64,000 nt of DNA from Oerskovia jenensis (GCF_016907235.1 NZ_JAFBBO010000001.1:124001-188000); one strand, 5' to 3'; counted from the first letter of the stretch, positions 8,988-17,649 are shown. Notes: generated by a model not told the origin, from the letters alone. Program-made: numbers and translations.

Positions 8988-10505
8988 ATGAGCGACGCTG
9001 CGCAGGTCGATGGACAGGTCGGAGCCAAGGCGGGCGGGGTCCTCGCGGCCACGTGCATCTCCACGCTGGTGGTGAACGCGAACACGTCGGCGGTCAGCAT
9101 CCTGCTCCCGGCGATCTCCGAGGACACCGGGACGTCCGTGACCACGCTGCAGTGGGCCGTGACGGGCTACTCGCTCGTCGGGGCGGCGGTCATCGTCACC
9201 TCGGGCTCGTTGGGGGACGTCTTCGGACGGCGGCGGGTCTTCCAGCTTGGGCTGCTGCTCTTCGTGCTGTCCTGCGTGATGATCGCGCTCGCCGACTCCG
9301 GGGGAATGGTCATCGCAGGACGTGTGATCCAGGGCGCGGCAGGGGCGACCATCCTCGCGTGCGGGCTCAGTCTGCTCTCGGTCGCGAACGCGGGCGACGC
9401 CCAGCTCCGGGCCGTCTCGCTGTGGGGCGCGGCGGCCGCCGTGGGGGCCGCGGCCGGTCCGTTGGTCGGCGGCGTGCTCGTCGACGTCACGGGGTGGCAG
9501 GGGCTGTTCTGGATCGACGCCGTGATCGCGGTGCTGTGCATGGTCCTGACGGCGCTGACGGTCGCCGAGTCGAGGGACCCGGACCGGCCCCGGACGATCG
9601 ACTACGCGGGCACCGTGCTCATCGCGCTGACGCTGACCCCGCTCATCCTGGGCGTGACCAAGAGCGGCGACTGGGGCTGGGTCTCCGTGGCCACCCTGGG
9701 GTGCTTCGCGATCTCGGCCGCCGCTGCCGTCGCGTTCGTCGTCGTCGAGGGACGGGTGGCCGTCCCGCTCGTGGACCTCGCCCTGCTGCGCAACCGCGTC
9801 CTCGTGGGCTCGACCGTCGCGATCCTCATCGGAGCGGGCACGATCAACGGCCTGATGTACCTCCTGAGCCTGTACTTCCAGGACCCTGCCACCCTGGGCT
9901 TCAGCCCGCTCCAGGCGGGGCTCGCGACGCTCCCCGCGACCGTGGGGCTCGTGGTGATCGCCCCGCTCGTGCCACGGCTCGCGGCGAAGATCGGTGGCCG
10001 GCAGACGATCGGGCTCGGGTTCGCCCTGACCACGGCCGGCTTCGTGATCGTGGGCCTCGTGAACGAGGCCTGGGTGTACACCGCGTTCCTGCTGCCGCTG
10101 GTCGCGATCGCGGTCGGCATGGGCCTGTCGAACGGCCCGGCGTCCGCGGCGGCCACGGCCGCGGTGCCCGAGAACCAGGTCGGAGGCGCCTCGGGGATCT
10201 CCAACATGGCCCGGTACGTCGGCGCTGCGGTCGCGACGGCGCTGGCAGCCACCATCTACGGCAACGTGATCGCCCAACGGACCGCCGCAGGGGCCGCGCA
10301 GAGCGAGGCCCTGGCCTCGGGGCTTGCGGCCGCCGCGTGGATGATGGCGATCTTCAGCTTCCTGGGCGTGCTCATGGCGGTCGTGATCGGTCGTCACCGT
10401 GCGGCGAAGGGGACGCTCGACGACGCCGCCGCGGCGGCCGCGGCCGTGTCGTTCACGCTGCCGACCTCGGCGACGGCGGGACAGGCCGGCTCGGACCGGG
10501 GCTGA
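8988..10505 (+). CDS. MFS multidrug transporter, DHA2 (14-TMS) family
   Basis: A 505-residue proton-driven efflux permease of the inner membrane. It shows the MFS motif GSLGDVFGRRR between helices 2 and 3, the first-helix stretch VVNANTSAVSILLPAI, and enough hydrophobic segments for 14 helices, typical of the EmrB/QacA group. ATG 8988 has GGGAAGGG 7 nt upstream; a TACCGT hexamer at 8935-8940 may be its -10, giving a leader of about 40 nt. The C-terminal tail is Ala-rich and cytosolic. No regulator is adjacent; the next gene is another permease. Substrate unknown. Confidence 0.88.
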   Translation: MSDAAQVDGQVGAKAGGVLAATCISTLVVNANTSAVSILLPAISEDTGTSVTTLQWAVTGYSLVGAAVIVTSGSLGDVFGRRRVFQLGLLLFVLSCVMIALADSGGMVIAGRVIQGAAGATILACGLSLLSVANAGDAQLRAVSLWGAAAAVGAAAGPLVGGVLVDVTGWQGLFWIDAVIAVLCMVLTALTVAESRDPDRPRTIDYAGTVLIALTLTPLILGVTKSGDWGWVSVATLGCFAISAAAAVAFVVVEGRVAVPLVDLALLRNRVLVGSTVAILIGAGTINGLMYLLSLYFQDPATLGFSPLQAGLATLPATVGLVVIAPLVPRLAAKIGGRQTIGLGFALTTAGFVIVGLVNEAWVYTAFLLPLVAIAVGMGLSNGPASAAATAAVPENQVGGASGISNMARYVGAAVATALAATIYGNVIAQRTAAGAAQSEALASGLAAAAWMMAIFSFLGVLMAVVIGRHRAAKGTLDDAAAAAAAVSFTLPTSATAGQAGSDRG

Positions 10506-10615
10506 TCGCTCCCTCGCAGGGCGGTGCGGTTCACTCGATCTGCATGAGGTGCGTCCGGTTCGCCGGGCGGCACACTCGAACCAAGGCCCGACCGACGACG
10601 TCGACGGAGGCAGTG

Positions 10616-10651
10616 ATGACCATGCAAGCACCCCCGCAGGACGCGCGATGA
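10616..10651 (+). CDS. 11-residue leader peptide coupled to the antiporter gene
   Basis: GGAGG at 10606-10610 sits 5 nt before an ATG that opens an 11-codon frame (MTMQAPPQDAR). Its TGA overlaps the ATG of the following permease as ATGA. The permease start itself has no Shine-Dalgarno of its own. The arrangement suggests that ribosomes load at the leader and re-initiate downstream. The peptide contains consecutive Pro codons. This is a prediction from layout; no function of the peptide itself is claimed. Confidence 0.5.
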   Translation: MTMQAPPQDAR

Positions 10652-12120
10652 GCGCCGCGGACGTCCCCGCCGACCTTCCCGTCGACGGCGCGGCGGCAGT
10701 CCCGGCCGCTCGCACGCGCGCGACCAACACCCAGTGGATCTCCTGGGTCGCGCTCGCCATGATGACCACCAGCTCGGTCGCGAGCCTGCGGGCCGCGCCC
10801 ACCATGGCCGTCTACGGCCTGGCCTGCGTGTTCCTCTACCTGCTGCCCGCGGTCGTCTTCCTGCTGCCGACCTCGCTGGTGTCCGCCGAGCTCGCCTCGG
10901 GCTGGACCGGCGGCATCTACAAGTGGGTCTCCGAGGGCATCTCGAAGCCCATGGGCTTCCTCGCGGTGTGGTGCCAGTTCGCCATGACGATCTTCTACTA
11001 CCCGAGCCTGCTCGGGTTCGTCGCGAGCACGCTCGCGTACGTCATCAACCCCGCGCTCGCCAGCAGCGGGGTGTGGACGGCGGCCGTGATCATCGTCGTC
11101 TACTGGTCCGGCGTGTGGGTCTCCTCGCGCGGCACCAAGGGCGTCGCCGGCCTCGCGAGCGGCGGGCTCATCATCGGGACCCTGATCCCCGGCGTCGTGC
11201 TCGTGACCCTCGGCGTCGTCTTCCTGGGTCAGGGGAACGAGTCCGCGGCGCCCATGACGGCCGACAACCTGCTGCCGGCCTGGGCCGGGCTCTCGAGCCT
11301 CGTCCTCATCGTCAACAACTTCCTGTCCTACTCCGGCATGGAGATGAACGCGGTCCACGTGTCGTCGCTGAAGAACCCCGGGAAGCAGTTCCCGAAGTCG
11401 ATGTTCCTCGCGATGGGCATGGTGCTGGCGATCTTCATCCTTCCCGCGTTGGCCATCAGCTGGATCGTGCCCGCCGAGGAGCTCTCGCTCACGGCGGGCG
11501 TGATGCAGGCCTTCGACGCGGTCTTCGCCAACTTCGGGTGGCAGTGGCTGACGCCGATCGTGGGGATCATGCTCGTCACGGCCTCGCTCGGTGGCATGCT
11601 CACGTGGCTCGCGGGTCCGTCCAAGGGCTTGTTGCTCATCTCCCGGCAGGAGGGGTACCTCCCACCGTTCCTGCAGCGGCTCAACAAGAACGGTGTCCAG
11701 CAGAACATCCTGGTCGTCCAGGGCATCGTGACCACGGTGATCGGCCTCGCCTACGCGCTGATCCCCGACGTCTCGAGCGCCTACTGGATCTTCTCGGTCA
11801 TCACGACGCAGGTGTACCTGATCATGTACCTGCTGATGTTCGTGGCCGCGATCAACCTGCGCCGCCGCCAGCCCGACCACCCGCGCGGCTTCCGGGCCCC
11901 GATGCTCGTGAGCATGTGCGGCGTGGGCTTCGCGGCCTCTCTGGCGGCACTGCTGGTCGGGTTCGTCCCGCCCTCCCAGTTCTCGTCCGGTAGTCCGCTG
12001 GTCTACTTCCTCGTCGTGGGCGGCGGGGCCCTGGGTCTGGGCCTGTTCGTGCCGTTCCTGTTCTACCGGTTCCGCAAGCCGGCCTGGAAGCAGGCCGAGT
12101 CGACGGAGGTGGCCTCATGA
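10648..12120 (+). CDS. APC-superfamily amino acid permease (glutamate:GABA antiporter-like)
   Basis: A 490-residue integral membrane permease with about 12 hydrophobic segments. The N-terminal half (MMTTSSVASLRAAPTMAVYG; SAELASGWTGGIYKWVSEGI) resembles the GGA branch of the APC superfamily (GadC/YjeM type), which exchanges amino acids such as glutamate for decarboxylated products. No decarboxylase gene is adjacent, so acid resistance is not implied. The start ATG 10648 overlaps the stop of an 11-codon leader frame, and its own stop overlaps the start of the next gene (ATGA, 12117-12120). The three frames therefore form a tightly coupled unit. Substrate is not determined. Confidence 0.83.
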   Translation: MSAADVPADLPVDGAAAVPAARTRATNTQWISWVALAMMTTSSVASLRAAPTMAVYGLACVFLYLLPAVVFLLPTSLVSAELASGWTGGIYKWVSEGISKPMGFLAVWCQFAMTIFYYPSLLGFVASTLAYVINPALASSGVWTAAVIIVVYWSGVWVSSRGTKGVAGLASGGLIIGTLIPGVVLVTLGVVFLGQGNESAAPMTADNLLPAWAGLSSLVLIVNNFLSYSGMEMNAVHVSSLKNPGKQFPKSMFLAMGMVLAIFILPALAISWIVPAEELSLTAGVMQAFDAVFANFGWQWLTPIVGIMLVTASLGGMLTWLAGPSKGLLLISRQEGYLPPFLQRLNKNGVQQNILVVQGIVTTVIGLAYALIPDVSSAYWIFSVITTQVYLIMYLLMFVAAINLRRRQPDHPRGFRAPMLVSMCGVGFAASLAALLVGFVPPSQFSSGSPLVYFLVVGGGALGLGLFVPFLFYRFRKPAWKQAESTEVAS

Positions 12121-12560
12121 GCACGCCCGAGGAGAACCAGCCGCGGCACGAGCGTCGGTGGATCTACATCGGCGCGTGCGTGATCCTCGTCGCGATGGGC
12201 GTGTGGGGGGTCCTCGCGTTCACGACCGTCAGGGAGTCGGCACGTGCGTCGGAGAAGGCGGACGAGCTGATCGCGGCGATCGAGGAGGCAGGGGTGCGCA
12301 CCCCCGACAAGGACCAGGTCGTGCGGCTCCTCGGCGACGACGGCGGCGCGACGTGCGCCAACCCCAACGAGGCGCTCAGCCGGGCGACGCTGCTCGCGCA
12401 GCTCGCGAACGGGGCGACGGGACCGGGCGCCCGGCCCGTCATCGCCGACAGCCGCGTGGTCCAGGGCCAGCTGCTCATCATCGAGATCTACTGCCCTGAC
12501 GAGCTGGACGAGTTCCAGGCGTTCGTCGACGACCTCAAGACCGCCGACGTGGCGGGGTAG
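12117..12560 (+). CDS. Small single-span membrane protein, function unknown
   Basis: A 147-residue protein with a charged N-terminus, one transmembrane helix at about residues 16-38 (IYIGACVILVAMGVWGVLAF), then a soluble, probably extracytoplasmic domain of about 105 residues. Two cysteines (in GATCANPNEA and IEIYCPDEL) could form a disulfide outside the membrane. I do not recognise the family. Its start overlaps the permease stop by 4 nt, so translation is coupled, and it may be an accessory subunit of that permease (inference). The stop is followed by a hairpin that also faces the next, convergent gene. Confidence 0.7.
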   Translation: MSTPEENQPRHERRWIYIGACVILVAMGVWGVLAFTTVRESARASEKADELIAAIEEAGVRTPDKDQVVRLLGDDGGATCANPNEALSRATLLAQLANGATGPGARPVIADSRVVQGQLLIIEIYCPDELDEFQAFVDDLKTADVAG

Positions 12561-12561
12561 G

Positions 12562-12593
12562 GCCGAGACCGCCGCGCGGTCACGCACTTCGGC
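12562..12593. terminator. Possible weak bidirectional hairpin
   Basis: GACCGC-CGC-GCGGTC (12567-12581) is flanked by GCCGA/TCGGC, forming an interrupted stem between two convergent genes. No U tract is seen. Confidence 0.4.
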
Positions 12594-13102
12594 TAGTCCT
12601 CCTCGGCTACCCAGTAGCACCCCGAGCTCGACTCGCCCAGCACCACGAGACCCGTGTCGAAGGTGTACTCCGTCGCGGGGTTCCAGCCGTCGGACTCGAA
12701 CAGCGAGCCGAACCAGGGGTCAGTGGGAGGAGTCGCGTCGTCGGGGGCGTGCCCGAGCGCTGAGCCGCCGAAGTACTGGAGGAACTCCTCCGAGGGTGCG
12801 CAGTTGGTCGCGTACCGGGCCCCGCGCTCACCGAAGGAGCCGATGAACTCCTCGGCGAGCCGTCGTGCACGATGCTCGGGCATGATCTCGTCGGCATGCG
12901 CGATGCCGATCCGCAGCAGGGTGGTCAGCAGCTGGCGTGCGCCGTCGGCCCCGACCTCCGTCCAGCCTCTGCCGATCGGGGTGAGGCCCGTGGCGCGCGC
13001 GACGTCGTCGAACTCGGCCGCAGGCGGAAGGACTGACAGCCAGACCTCCTGGGCGAAGAGCCGGTCACGCAGAAGCTGGGCGATGTCGTCTGTGAGCGGC
13101 AT
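12593..13102 (-). CDS. Hypothetical protein, 169 residues
   Basis: A soluble-looking acidic protein without signal peptide or membrane helix. Recognisable stretches are RLAEEFIGSFGERGARYATNC in the middle and ATEYTFDTGLVVLGESSSG near the end, reminiscent of small immunity-type or SUKH-like folds, but I cannot place it in a family. The start ATG 13102 has TACGCT 6 nt upstream (13109-13114), a leaderless promoter pattern. It is divergent from the NTF2-like gene at 13213, whose -10 also lies next to its start. No function is inferred. Confidence 0.65.
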   Translation of the reverse strand: MPLTDDIAQLLRDRLFAQEVWLSVLPPAAEFDDVARATGLTPIGRGWTEVGADGARQLLTTLLRIGIAHADEIMPEHRARRLAEEFIGSFGERGARYATNCAPSEEFLQYFGGSALGHAPDDATPPTDPWFGSLFESDGWNPATEYTFDTGLVVLGESSSGCYWVAEED

Positions 13103-13212
13103 GCGCCGAGCGTAGCCGGTGGGTGCACCCAGACTGGGCCCCGGTCGGTTCGTCGCACAGGCGGCCCGTCAGCGTCCCACCCGTGGCGCGCCCAGGTGCC
13201 TACACTCGGGCG

Positions 13213-13602
13213 ATGAGTCTTCTTGCTGCTGAGCACGCGCTCCAGGCCGCCCAGCGTGCGGGCGACGTCGACGCGCTGGACGCGCTGCTGCATCCTCGGT
13301 GCGTGGGCGTCGGCCCCGACGGGTCGGTGTTCTCCAAGGACGACGACCTGGAGAGCCACCGCTCGGGTGCCCTGCGGATCACCCGCCTGGAGGAGGAGTC
13401 CCTCGACGTCCGGGAGGACGCCGTGTGCGGGGTGACCAGGCTGGTCGCCGCCGTGGAGGCGATCCAGGGCGGCGCCGCAGTCTCCGCACGGTTGGTCTAC
13501 ACCCGCCTCTGGGCGCGAACGGACGAGCGCTGGCGGGTTCTGGCCGCCACGCTCGCGCCGGCCGCGGACCCCTCCTCGGCGGACGTGGGCGGAACGGTCT
13601 AG
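13213..13602 (+). CDS. NTF2-like (SnoaL/DUF4440-type) protein
   Basis: A 129-residue cytosolic protein of the nuclear-transport-factor-2-like fold. It has an N-terminal helix (LLAAEHALQAAQRAGDVDAL), a middle segment DLESHRSGALRITRLEEESL, and the terminal strand pair with YTRLWARTDERWRVLAATL that is typical of DUF4440/SnoaL-like proteins. Such proteins are small-ligand binding or enzymatic domains with varied roles. TACACT at 13201-13206 lies exactly 6 nt before ATG 13213, fitting a leaderless transcript, so the further upstream in-frame start is not used. Length is normal for the family. Confidence 0.75.
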   Translation: MSLLAAEHALQAAQRAGDVDALDALLHPRCVGVGPDGSVFSKDDDLESHRSGALRITRLEEESLDVREDAVCGVTRLVAAVEAIQGGAAVSARLVYTRLWARTDERWRVLAATLAPAADPSSADVGGTV

Positions 13603-13664
13603 GGCCGGGCTCTCTGCGCGCCCCACGGCTCGTCGTCGGTCGGAGCGTCCTGCACGACGGCGTC

Positions 13665-15860
13665 CTACGATCCGGCGCCACCCGCCACGACCGGCTCCCC
13701 GCCCAGCCAGCGCGCCTGCTCGGCCGCGACGATCGTCTGCGCGAGCCGGGCCTCCGACACGTCGATCGCGCCGGGCAGCGCGTCGGCCAGGACGCTGCGC
13801 CGCGCGTAGGCGTCGAACAGCCGGGCCTTGGTGCCGAGGATCTCGACCATGCGCTCGTCGACCGTGTCGGCGACGAGCAGCCGGTGGACCTGCACGGTGC
13901 GCACCTGGCCCATGCGGTGGGCGCGCGCGACGGCCTGGGCCTCGGTCGTGGGCTTGACCTGCGGCTCGCACAGGATGACGACCGAGGCCGCCTGGAGGTT
14001 GACGCCGACGCCGCCCACCTCGATCTGGCTCACGAGCGCGCGGGGCACGGGCGAGGCCGTGAAGTCGTCGAGGATGGTCTGGCGGGCGCTCGCCCCCACG
14101 GACCCCGTGAGCGGTCCGGCCGCGAGGTCGCCCAACGCGCGCACCACGAGGTCGACGACGTCACGGAAGTACGTGAACACCACGACCTTGCGGCCGTTCC
14201 CCGTGGCCTCCTCGACGAGCTCGACGAGCCGTCGCACCTTGGCCGAGTCCTCGGGGTGGTCGACGGCGTACGCGGCCCGGCGCATGGCCATGAAGCTGCC
14301 CTCGCGCACCGCGGCGCGGTAGGCGGCGCCGTCGGCCGGGCCGAACGTCTCCCACTCCTCGACCTGGACGAGCTCGGGCAGCTCCTCGAGCACGTCCTCC
14401 TGGTTGCGCCGCAGGTACACGGGGGCCACCGCGAGGCGGAACCTCTCGGCCCCCGCGGCGCCGTGCGCGGCGTTCACCTGCTCGGCGACGTCGGGCTGGA
14501 GGTGGGCCACGAGGCGTCGGAACTCCTCGACGCGGTTCTCCATCACCGTGCCGGTCAGGAACAGCACGTGCTCGGAGCGCCCGGCCCAGGCGGCCACGGC
14601 CTGCGACCTCTTGGCCTCGGGGTTCTTGACGTAGTGCGCCTCGTCGACCACGAGCATCGCGGGCGTGGGCAGGTCGACCGGCAGGAGCCCGACCTGCTCG
14701 AACGTCGTCACGGCCACACCCCCCTCGCGCGCCCACTGCGCGGCCTCCTCGGCGCGCTCGGGGCCGTGGACGTCGAGCGAGCGCAGCGTACTATGCCGCG
14801 CGACCTCGCGCACCCAGCTCGTCATGACGCTCGCGGGGCACACCACGAGGAAGTGCGTCGCACCGCCCGCGGCGAGGTGCGCCATCGCGGCGATGGCCTG
14901 GACGGTCTTGCCCAGGCCCATCTCGTCGCCCAGGATCGTGCGTCGCTGGGCGAGGGCGTAGCGCGCCCCGAACACCTGGTACCCGCGCAGGGACGCGGTC
15001 AGGAGGGACTGGTCGAGCGGCTGCTCGTTCACCCGGGCCAGGAGCTCGGGCGGCAGGTGGCCCTCGGTCGCCTGGAGGTCGCGCCCGATGTCCACGACGT
15101 CGTCGAGCAGCGCGTAGTACGTCGCCGAGCGCGCCCGGAAGTCCGTCCACGCCTCGAAGGCGTCGACGGGCGCGGTGTCGAGGGCGGCGACGCGCTCGGC
15201 GGCCGCGACGGCCCCGGACCGCTCGGCGTCGGCGACCAGCCGCGCCAGGGCCTGCACGCCGTCCGCTGCCCGACGGCGCCGCGCGGGCAGCGAGAAGAAC
15301 GTCCGGACCGCGCGGGTCGCCTCCTGGGCGGCGACCCGGTGCTCGGTGTGCCCCTCGAGGAACGTGACGACCACCTGTCGATGGACCGTGGCGGCCGTGC
15401 GCGCGGCGTCGAGCCCTGCGAGGGCCTGGACGAGGGCGGTCGTGAACGGGTCGCCGGGGGCGTCGTCGATGCGGAACCGCAGGGTCTCCTGGACGGCATG
15501 GGCGATCTGCGCCGCGGCCGCGAGGCAGTGCGTCGCGGTCTGCGGCCCGATCCCGGGCAGCCGTTCGAGCCCGGCGGGTCCCGCGCGCAGCACGTCACCG
15601 ACGGTCGTGATGCCGCCGTCGACGAGGCGGCCCACGCGCAGCCGCTCGCCGCTGACCTCGCGCAGCCGCTCGACCCCGATGGCCGAGAGCTCGGCCAGTA
15701 CCTTGTCCTGTTGGCTCGACCCGAACGCGGTGCGCACGTGCTCGCGGAACCGGGCCGGCGCCCCGGCGAGGGCCGAGAGGCGCGCGGCGACCTCGTCGGC
15801 CCGGGCGACGACGGCCCGCGCCTGTTCCGTGGTGGGGCGGAGGGCGTCGGGCGCGGTCAT
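13665..15860 (-). CDS. SNF2-family DEAD/DEAH helicase
   Basis: A 731-residue SF2 ATPase of the SNF2 type. The N-terminal 300 residues are alpha-helical and include a helix-hairpin-helix-like segment (LERLPGIGPQTATH), probably for DNA binding. The helicase core follows: Walker A ILGDEMGLGKTVQA, DEAH motif VVDEAHYVKN, motif III FLTGTVMENR, and motif VI ARAHRMGQVRTVQVHRL. These are translocases that remodel protein-DNA complexes; the bacterial versions have been linked to repair or defence, but no partner gene such as a methylase or nuclease is next to it. The start ATG 15860 has AGGAG upstream; an earlier in-frame start lacks conserved sequence. Confidence 0.88.
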   Translation of the reverse strand: MTAPDALRPTTEQARAVVARADEVAARLSALAGAPARFREHVRTAFGSSQQDKVLAELSAIGVERLREVSGERLRVGRLVDGGITTVGDVLRAGPAGLERLPGIGPQTATHCLAAAAQIAHAVQETLRFRIDDAPGDPFTTALVQALAGLDAARTAATVHRQVVVTFLEGHTEHRVAAQEATRAVRTFFSLPARRRRAADGVQALARLVADAERSGAVAAAERVAALDTAPVDAFEAWTDFRARSATYYALLDDVVDIGRDLQATEGHLPPELLARVNEQPLDQSLLTASLRGYQVFGARYALAQRRTILGDEMGLGKTVQAIAAMAHLAAGGATHFLVVCPASVMTSWVREVARHSTLRSLDVHGPERAEEAAQWAREGGVAVTTFEQVGLLPVDLPTPAMLVVDEAHYVKNPEAKRSQAVAAWAGRSEHVLFLTGTVMENRVEEFRRLVAHLQPDVAEQVNAAHGAAGAERFRLAVAPVYLRRNQEDVLEELPELVQVEEWETFGPADGAAYRAAVREGSFMAMRRAAYAVDHPEDSAKVRRLVELVEEATGNGRKVVVFTYFRDVVDLVVRALGDLAAGPLTGSVGASARQTILDDFTASPVPRALVSQIEVGGVGVNLQAASVVILCEPQVKPTTEAQAVARAHRMGQVRTVQVHRLLVADTVDERMVEILGTKARLFDAYARRSVLADALPGAIDVSEARLAQTIVAAEQARWLGGEPVVAGGAGS

Positions 15861-16063
15861 CGGGTGGGATCTCCTGGGGCGTCGGCGGGGGAGCGCGGAC
15901 CTGGACGAGGACCGGCGGTCGCGGCGCCACGGTTCGAGGGGCCCCGTGACGCTATCACCGGCGCTCCAGGAGGGCAGGGACGTCGAGCGGTCGAGCCACG
16001 ACAAGCGAGCAGGAGCCATCGCATGCCTGCGAGCGATGACAGCGCCTACGGGTTCGTCCTGCG

Positions 16064-16444
16064 TCAGGACGACTCGGCCGCCGCCAGCTGCTTGCCGAAC
16101 TCGCTCGTGAGCTTGAGCACGGCGGTCTCGTCGCCGGGGCGTCGCAGCCAGAGCTCGAGGTGGTACTCCTCGACGGGCTCGTCCTCTTCGCCCAGCGCGT
16201 CGTGGGGCGCGGTGTCCCGGCCTCGGGCGTAGCAGCGCAGCATGTGCTCCGCCTCAGGGTCGAGGGCGAGGTTCGGCGAGTTGCCGTCAGGGCCTGAGAC
16301 CATGAATCCGCGCGCTGTGAGGATTCCGGCGGAAGGCGTGATGACAACCTGAGCGACGTCCTCCCACTCGCCAAGGGCCAGGTGCGCGGGCTCTCCGGCC
16401 GACCACGAGAGGCGGACCGGACCCATGTAGATGCCCGTGCTCAT
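16064..16444 (-). CDS. Hypothetical protein, 126 residues
   Basis: A small acidic protein with no signal or membrane segment. It reads like a beta-rich globular domain (VRLSWSAGEPAHLALGEWEDVAQVV; VEEYHLELWLRRPGDETAVL). I do not recognise the family. The ATG at 16444 overlaps the TGA of the frameshifted small frame upstream (ATGA at 16441-16444), which implies that the two belong to one transcription unit. GGGGGGCC lies just upstream as a possible weak ribosome-binding site. The neighbourhood (16.0-17.7 kb) holds only orphan small genes. Confidence 0.65.
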   Translation of the reverse strand: MSTGIYMGPVRLSWSAGEPAHLALGEWEDVAQVVITPSAGILTARGFMVSGPDGNSPNLALDPEAEHMLRCYARGRDTAPHDALGEEDEPVEEYHLELWLRRPGDETAVLKLTSEFGKQLAAAESS

Positions 16445-16583
16445 CCAGGCCCCCCGTTTGGATCGGCATAGACGAGGCCGTTGGAAAAGGCCGGGCTGGT
16501 GGCGTGCTCACCAAGGGGGCATCCAGGTTGTCCAGCATGAACGCGCCGTAGTCAGCCATCTGGACGATCGCTTCGGTGCTCAT
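16441..16583 (-). pseudogene. 47-residue small protein broken by a one-base deletion in a C tract
   Basis: ATG 16583 has a good ribosome-binding site (TAGGAG, 5 nt) and opens MSTEAIVQMADYGAFMLDNLDAP. After DAP the frame drifts into low-quality sequence that overlaps the next gene. If the C5 run (G5 on the + strand at 16515-16519) had six bases, the frame would continue LGEHATSPAFSNGLVYADP and stop at a TGA that overlaps the downstream ATG as ATGA. That exact joining strongly suggests a 47-residue gene with a one-base deletion. It may be a sequencing error, a real mutation or a slippery site. The family is unknown. Confidence 0.65.
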
Positions 16584-16713
16584 CGTCGCTCCTAGGGGGT
16601 GATCAGTCATCGCACTGCTTCCCCGGTGGCCTGGTGAGGCTTCCCGGGCGCGCGGCGCGACGATTCGCCAGCACCTGGGACGGGGCGTTTCGGCTCAGCT
16701 GCGGACCGCGCAC

Positions 16714-17250
16714 TCAGCCCGCGTCCTGACCACGCGCAGCGGCGGCGCCGGCCTCGAGGTTCTGAGCTATCGCTTCCTCGGTCGGGGTCGCAGGGGCGTC
16801 GTCGAGCATGGACTGGATGACTTCCTCGGACGGCGGGGGCCCGGGCTCCATGCAGGCGAACGTGGTGCGCCCGTCAGCGGTGAGACCCTTCGTGCAGTGC
16901 AGGGGTTCTCCCCCCGTGCTCGTCCGCGGCCACTGCGCCTTCTCCTCGGCCGGGACGTCGGGGTAGTAGCCGCCGGGAGGCTCGGTCACGGCGCCGTCAA
17001 CCCACTCCTCGACGGTGACGCAGCCCGCGTAGCCGACTGCTTCGGGGGTGCCCGCTTCCACGCACGGAAGCAGCGTGGAAGCGTCGACCGGGGGCTCGAC
17101 GGGCGCCTCAAGGGCGGGGGCCCGATCGACCACGGTGGCAGTGCTGCCTGTGGGCGTCTCGGCGGTCGCCGCTATGACAGCGGGGGTCAGCACCAGGAGT
17201 GCGGTGGCGGCGGTGAGAAAGCGCCTGCTGCGGCCGGTGGGCATTCTCAT
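16714..17250 (-). CDS. Secreted protein with signal peptide, function unknown
   Basis: A 178-residue protein with a Sec-type signal: positively charged start MRMPTGRSRR, hydrophobic core FLTAATALLVLTPAVIA, and a likely signal-peptidase site after ATA. The mature part is acidic and Pro-rich, with four cysteines in two pairs (LPCVEAG, YAGCVTV; LHCTKGL, FACMEPG) that could form two disulfides. The C-terminus is Ala/Glu-rich. No lipobox is visible. ATG 17250 follows GGAG by 5 nt; ATG 17244 is possible. I do not recognise the family. It stands alone between two unrelated small genes. Confidence 0.7.
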   Translation of the reverse strand: MRMPTGRSRRFLTAATALLVLTPAVIAATAETPTGSTATVVDRAPALEAPVEPPVDASTLLPCVEAGTPEAVGYAGCVTVEEWVDGAVTEPPGGYYPDVPAEEKAQWPRTSTGGEPLHCTKGLTADGRTTFACMEPGPPPSEEVIQSMLDDAPATPTEEAIAQNLEAGAAAARGQDAG

Positions 17251-17391
17251 GCGAGCTCCGTTCGTTGCGGGCTGCGGCGAAGCCGTGGTGCAGCGCCGCA
17301 GTGACAACGAAACTAGGGCTGGACCCCCGGCGGGCGATGGAGATCTCGTGTCGAAAGAGTGCCGTTTGCGCGCTTCGGACATGATTGACGG

Positions 17392-17649
17392 TCATGCATG
17401 TTTTGCGAAGAGCTCTCTCATGTGCCGAACGTCGACGGGCGCGGTGCGGTGGTTGCGTCCGGGGTGGATGCGGATCCACGGGGCTGAGGGGTCGGCGCCG
17501 TGGAGGGTGACGGTCACCGAGCGGCGCATCTCGAGCCAGGCGCCCAGGCGCGCCACGCGGGGTGCCCATCGCCGGGCTCGGACGGTTGCCGGCGACGTGT
17601 CGTGCTGCTCGAGGTAGGCGTTGGTGGCTGCGCTCAGACGGATGCTCAC
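17392..17649 (-). CDS. Small Arg-rich hypothetical protein, 85 residues
   Basis: A basic protein starting at GTG 17649, with segments such as TSPATVRARRWAPRVARLGAWL and a His/Arg-rich end (RIHPGRNHRTAPVDVRHM). It has no signal or membrane helix. Codon usage is like its neighbours, but no strong ribosome-binding site is seen, and upstream in-frame starts exist. A terminator-like hairpin for the beta-oxidation operon lies just upstream of it. I do not recognise the family; the call rests on frame and composition only. Confidence 0.45.
   Translation of the reverse strand: MSIRLSAATNAYLEQHDTSPATVRARRWAPRVARLGAWLEMRRSVTVTLHGADPSAPWIRIHPGRNHRTAPVDVRHMRELFAKHA

Noticed and set aside
13299-16232. 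977-codon open frame opposite the SNF2 helicase
   Set aside because: The helicase motifs are all on the minus strand; the plus-strand product is compositional noise.
16287-16583. 98-codon frame starting at the good ribosome-binding site at 16583
   Set aside because: Its second half overlaps the 126-residue gene and loses sensible composition after the C tract; a one-base deletion explains the locus better.
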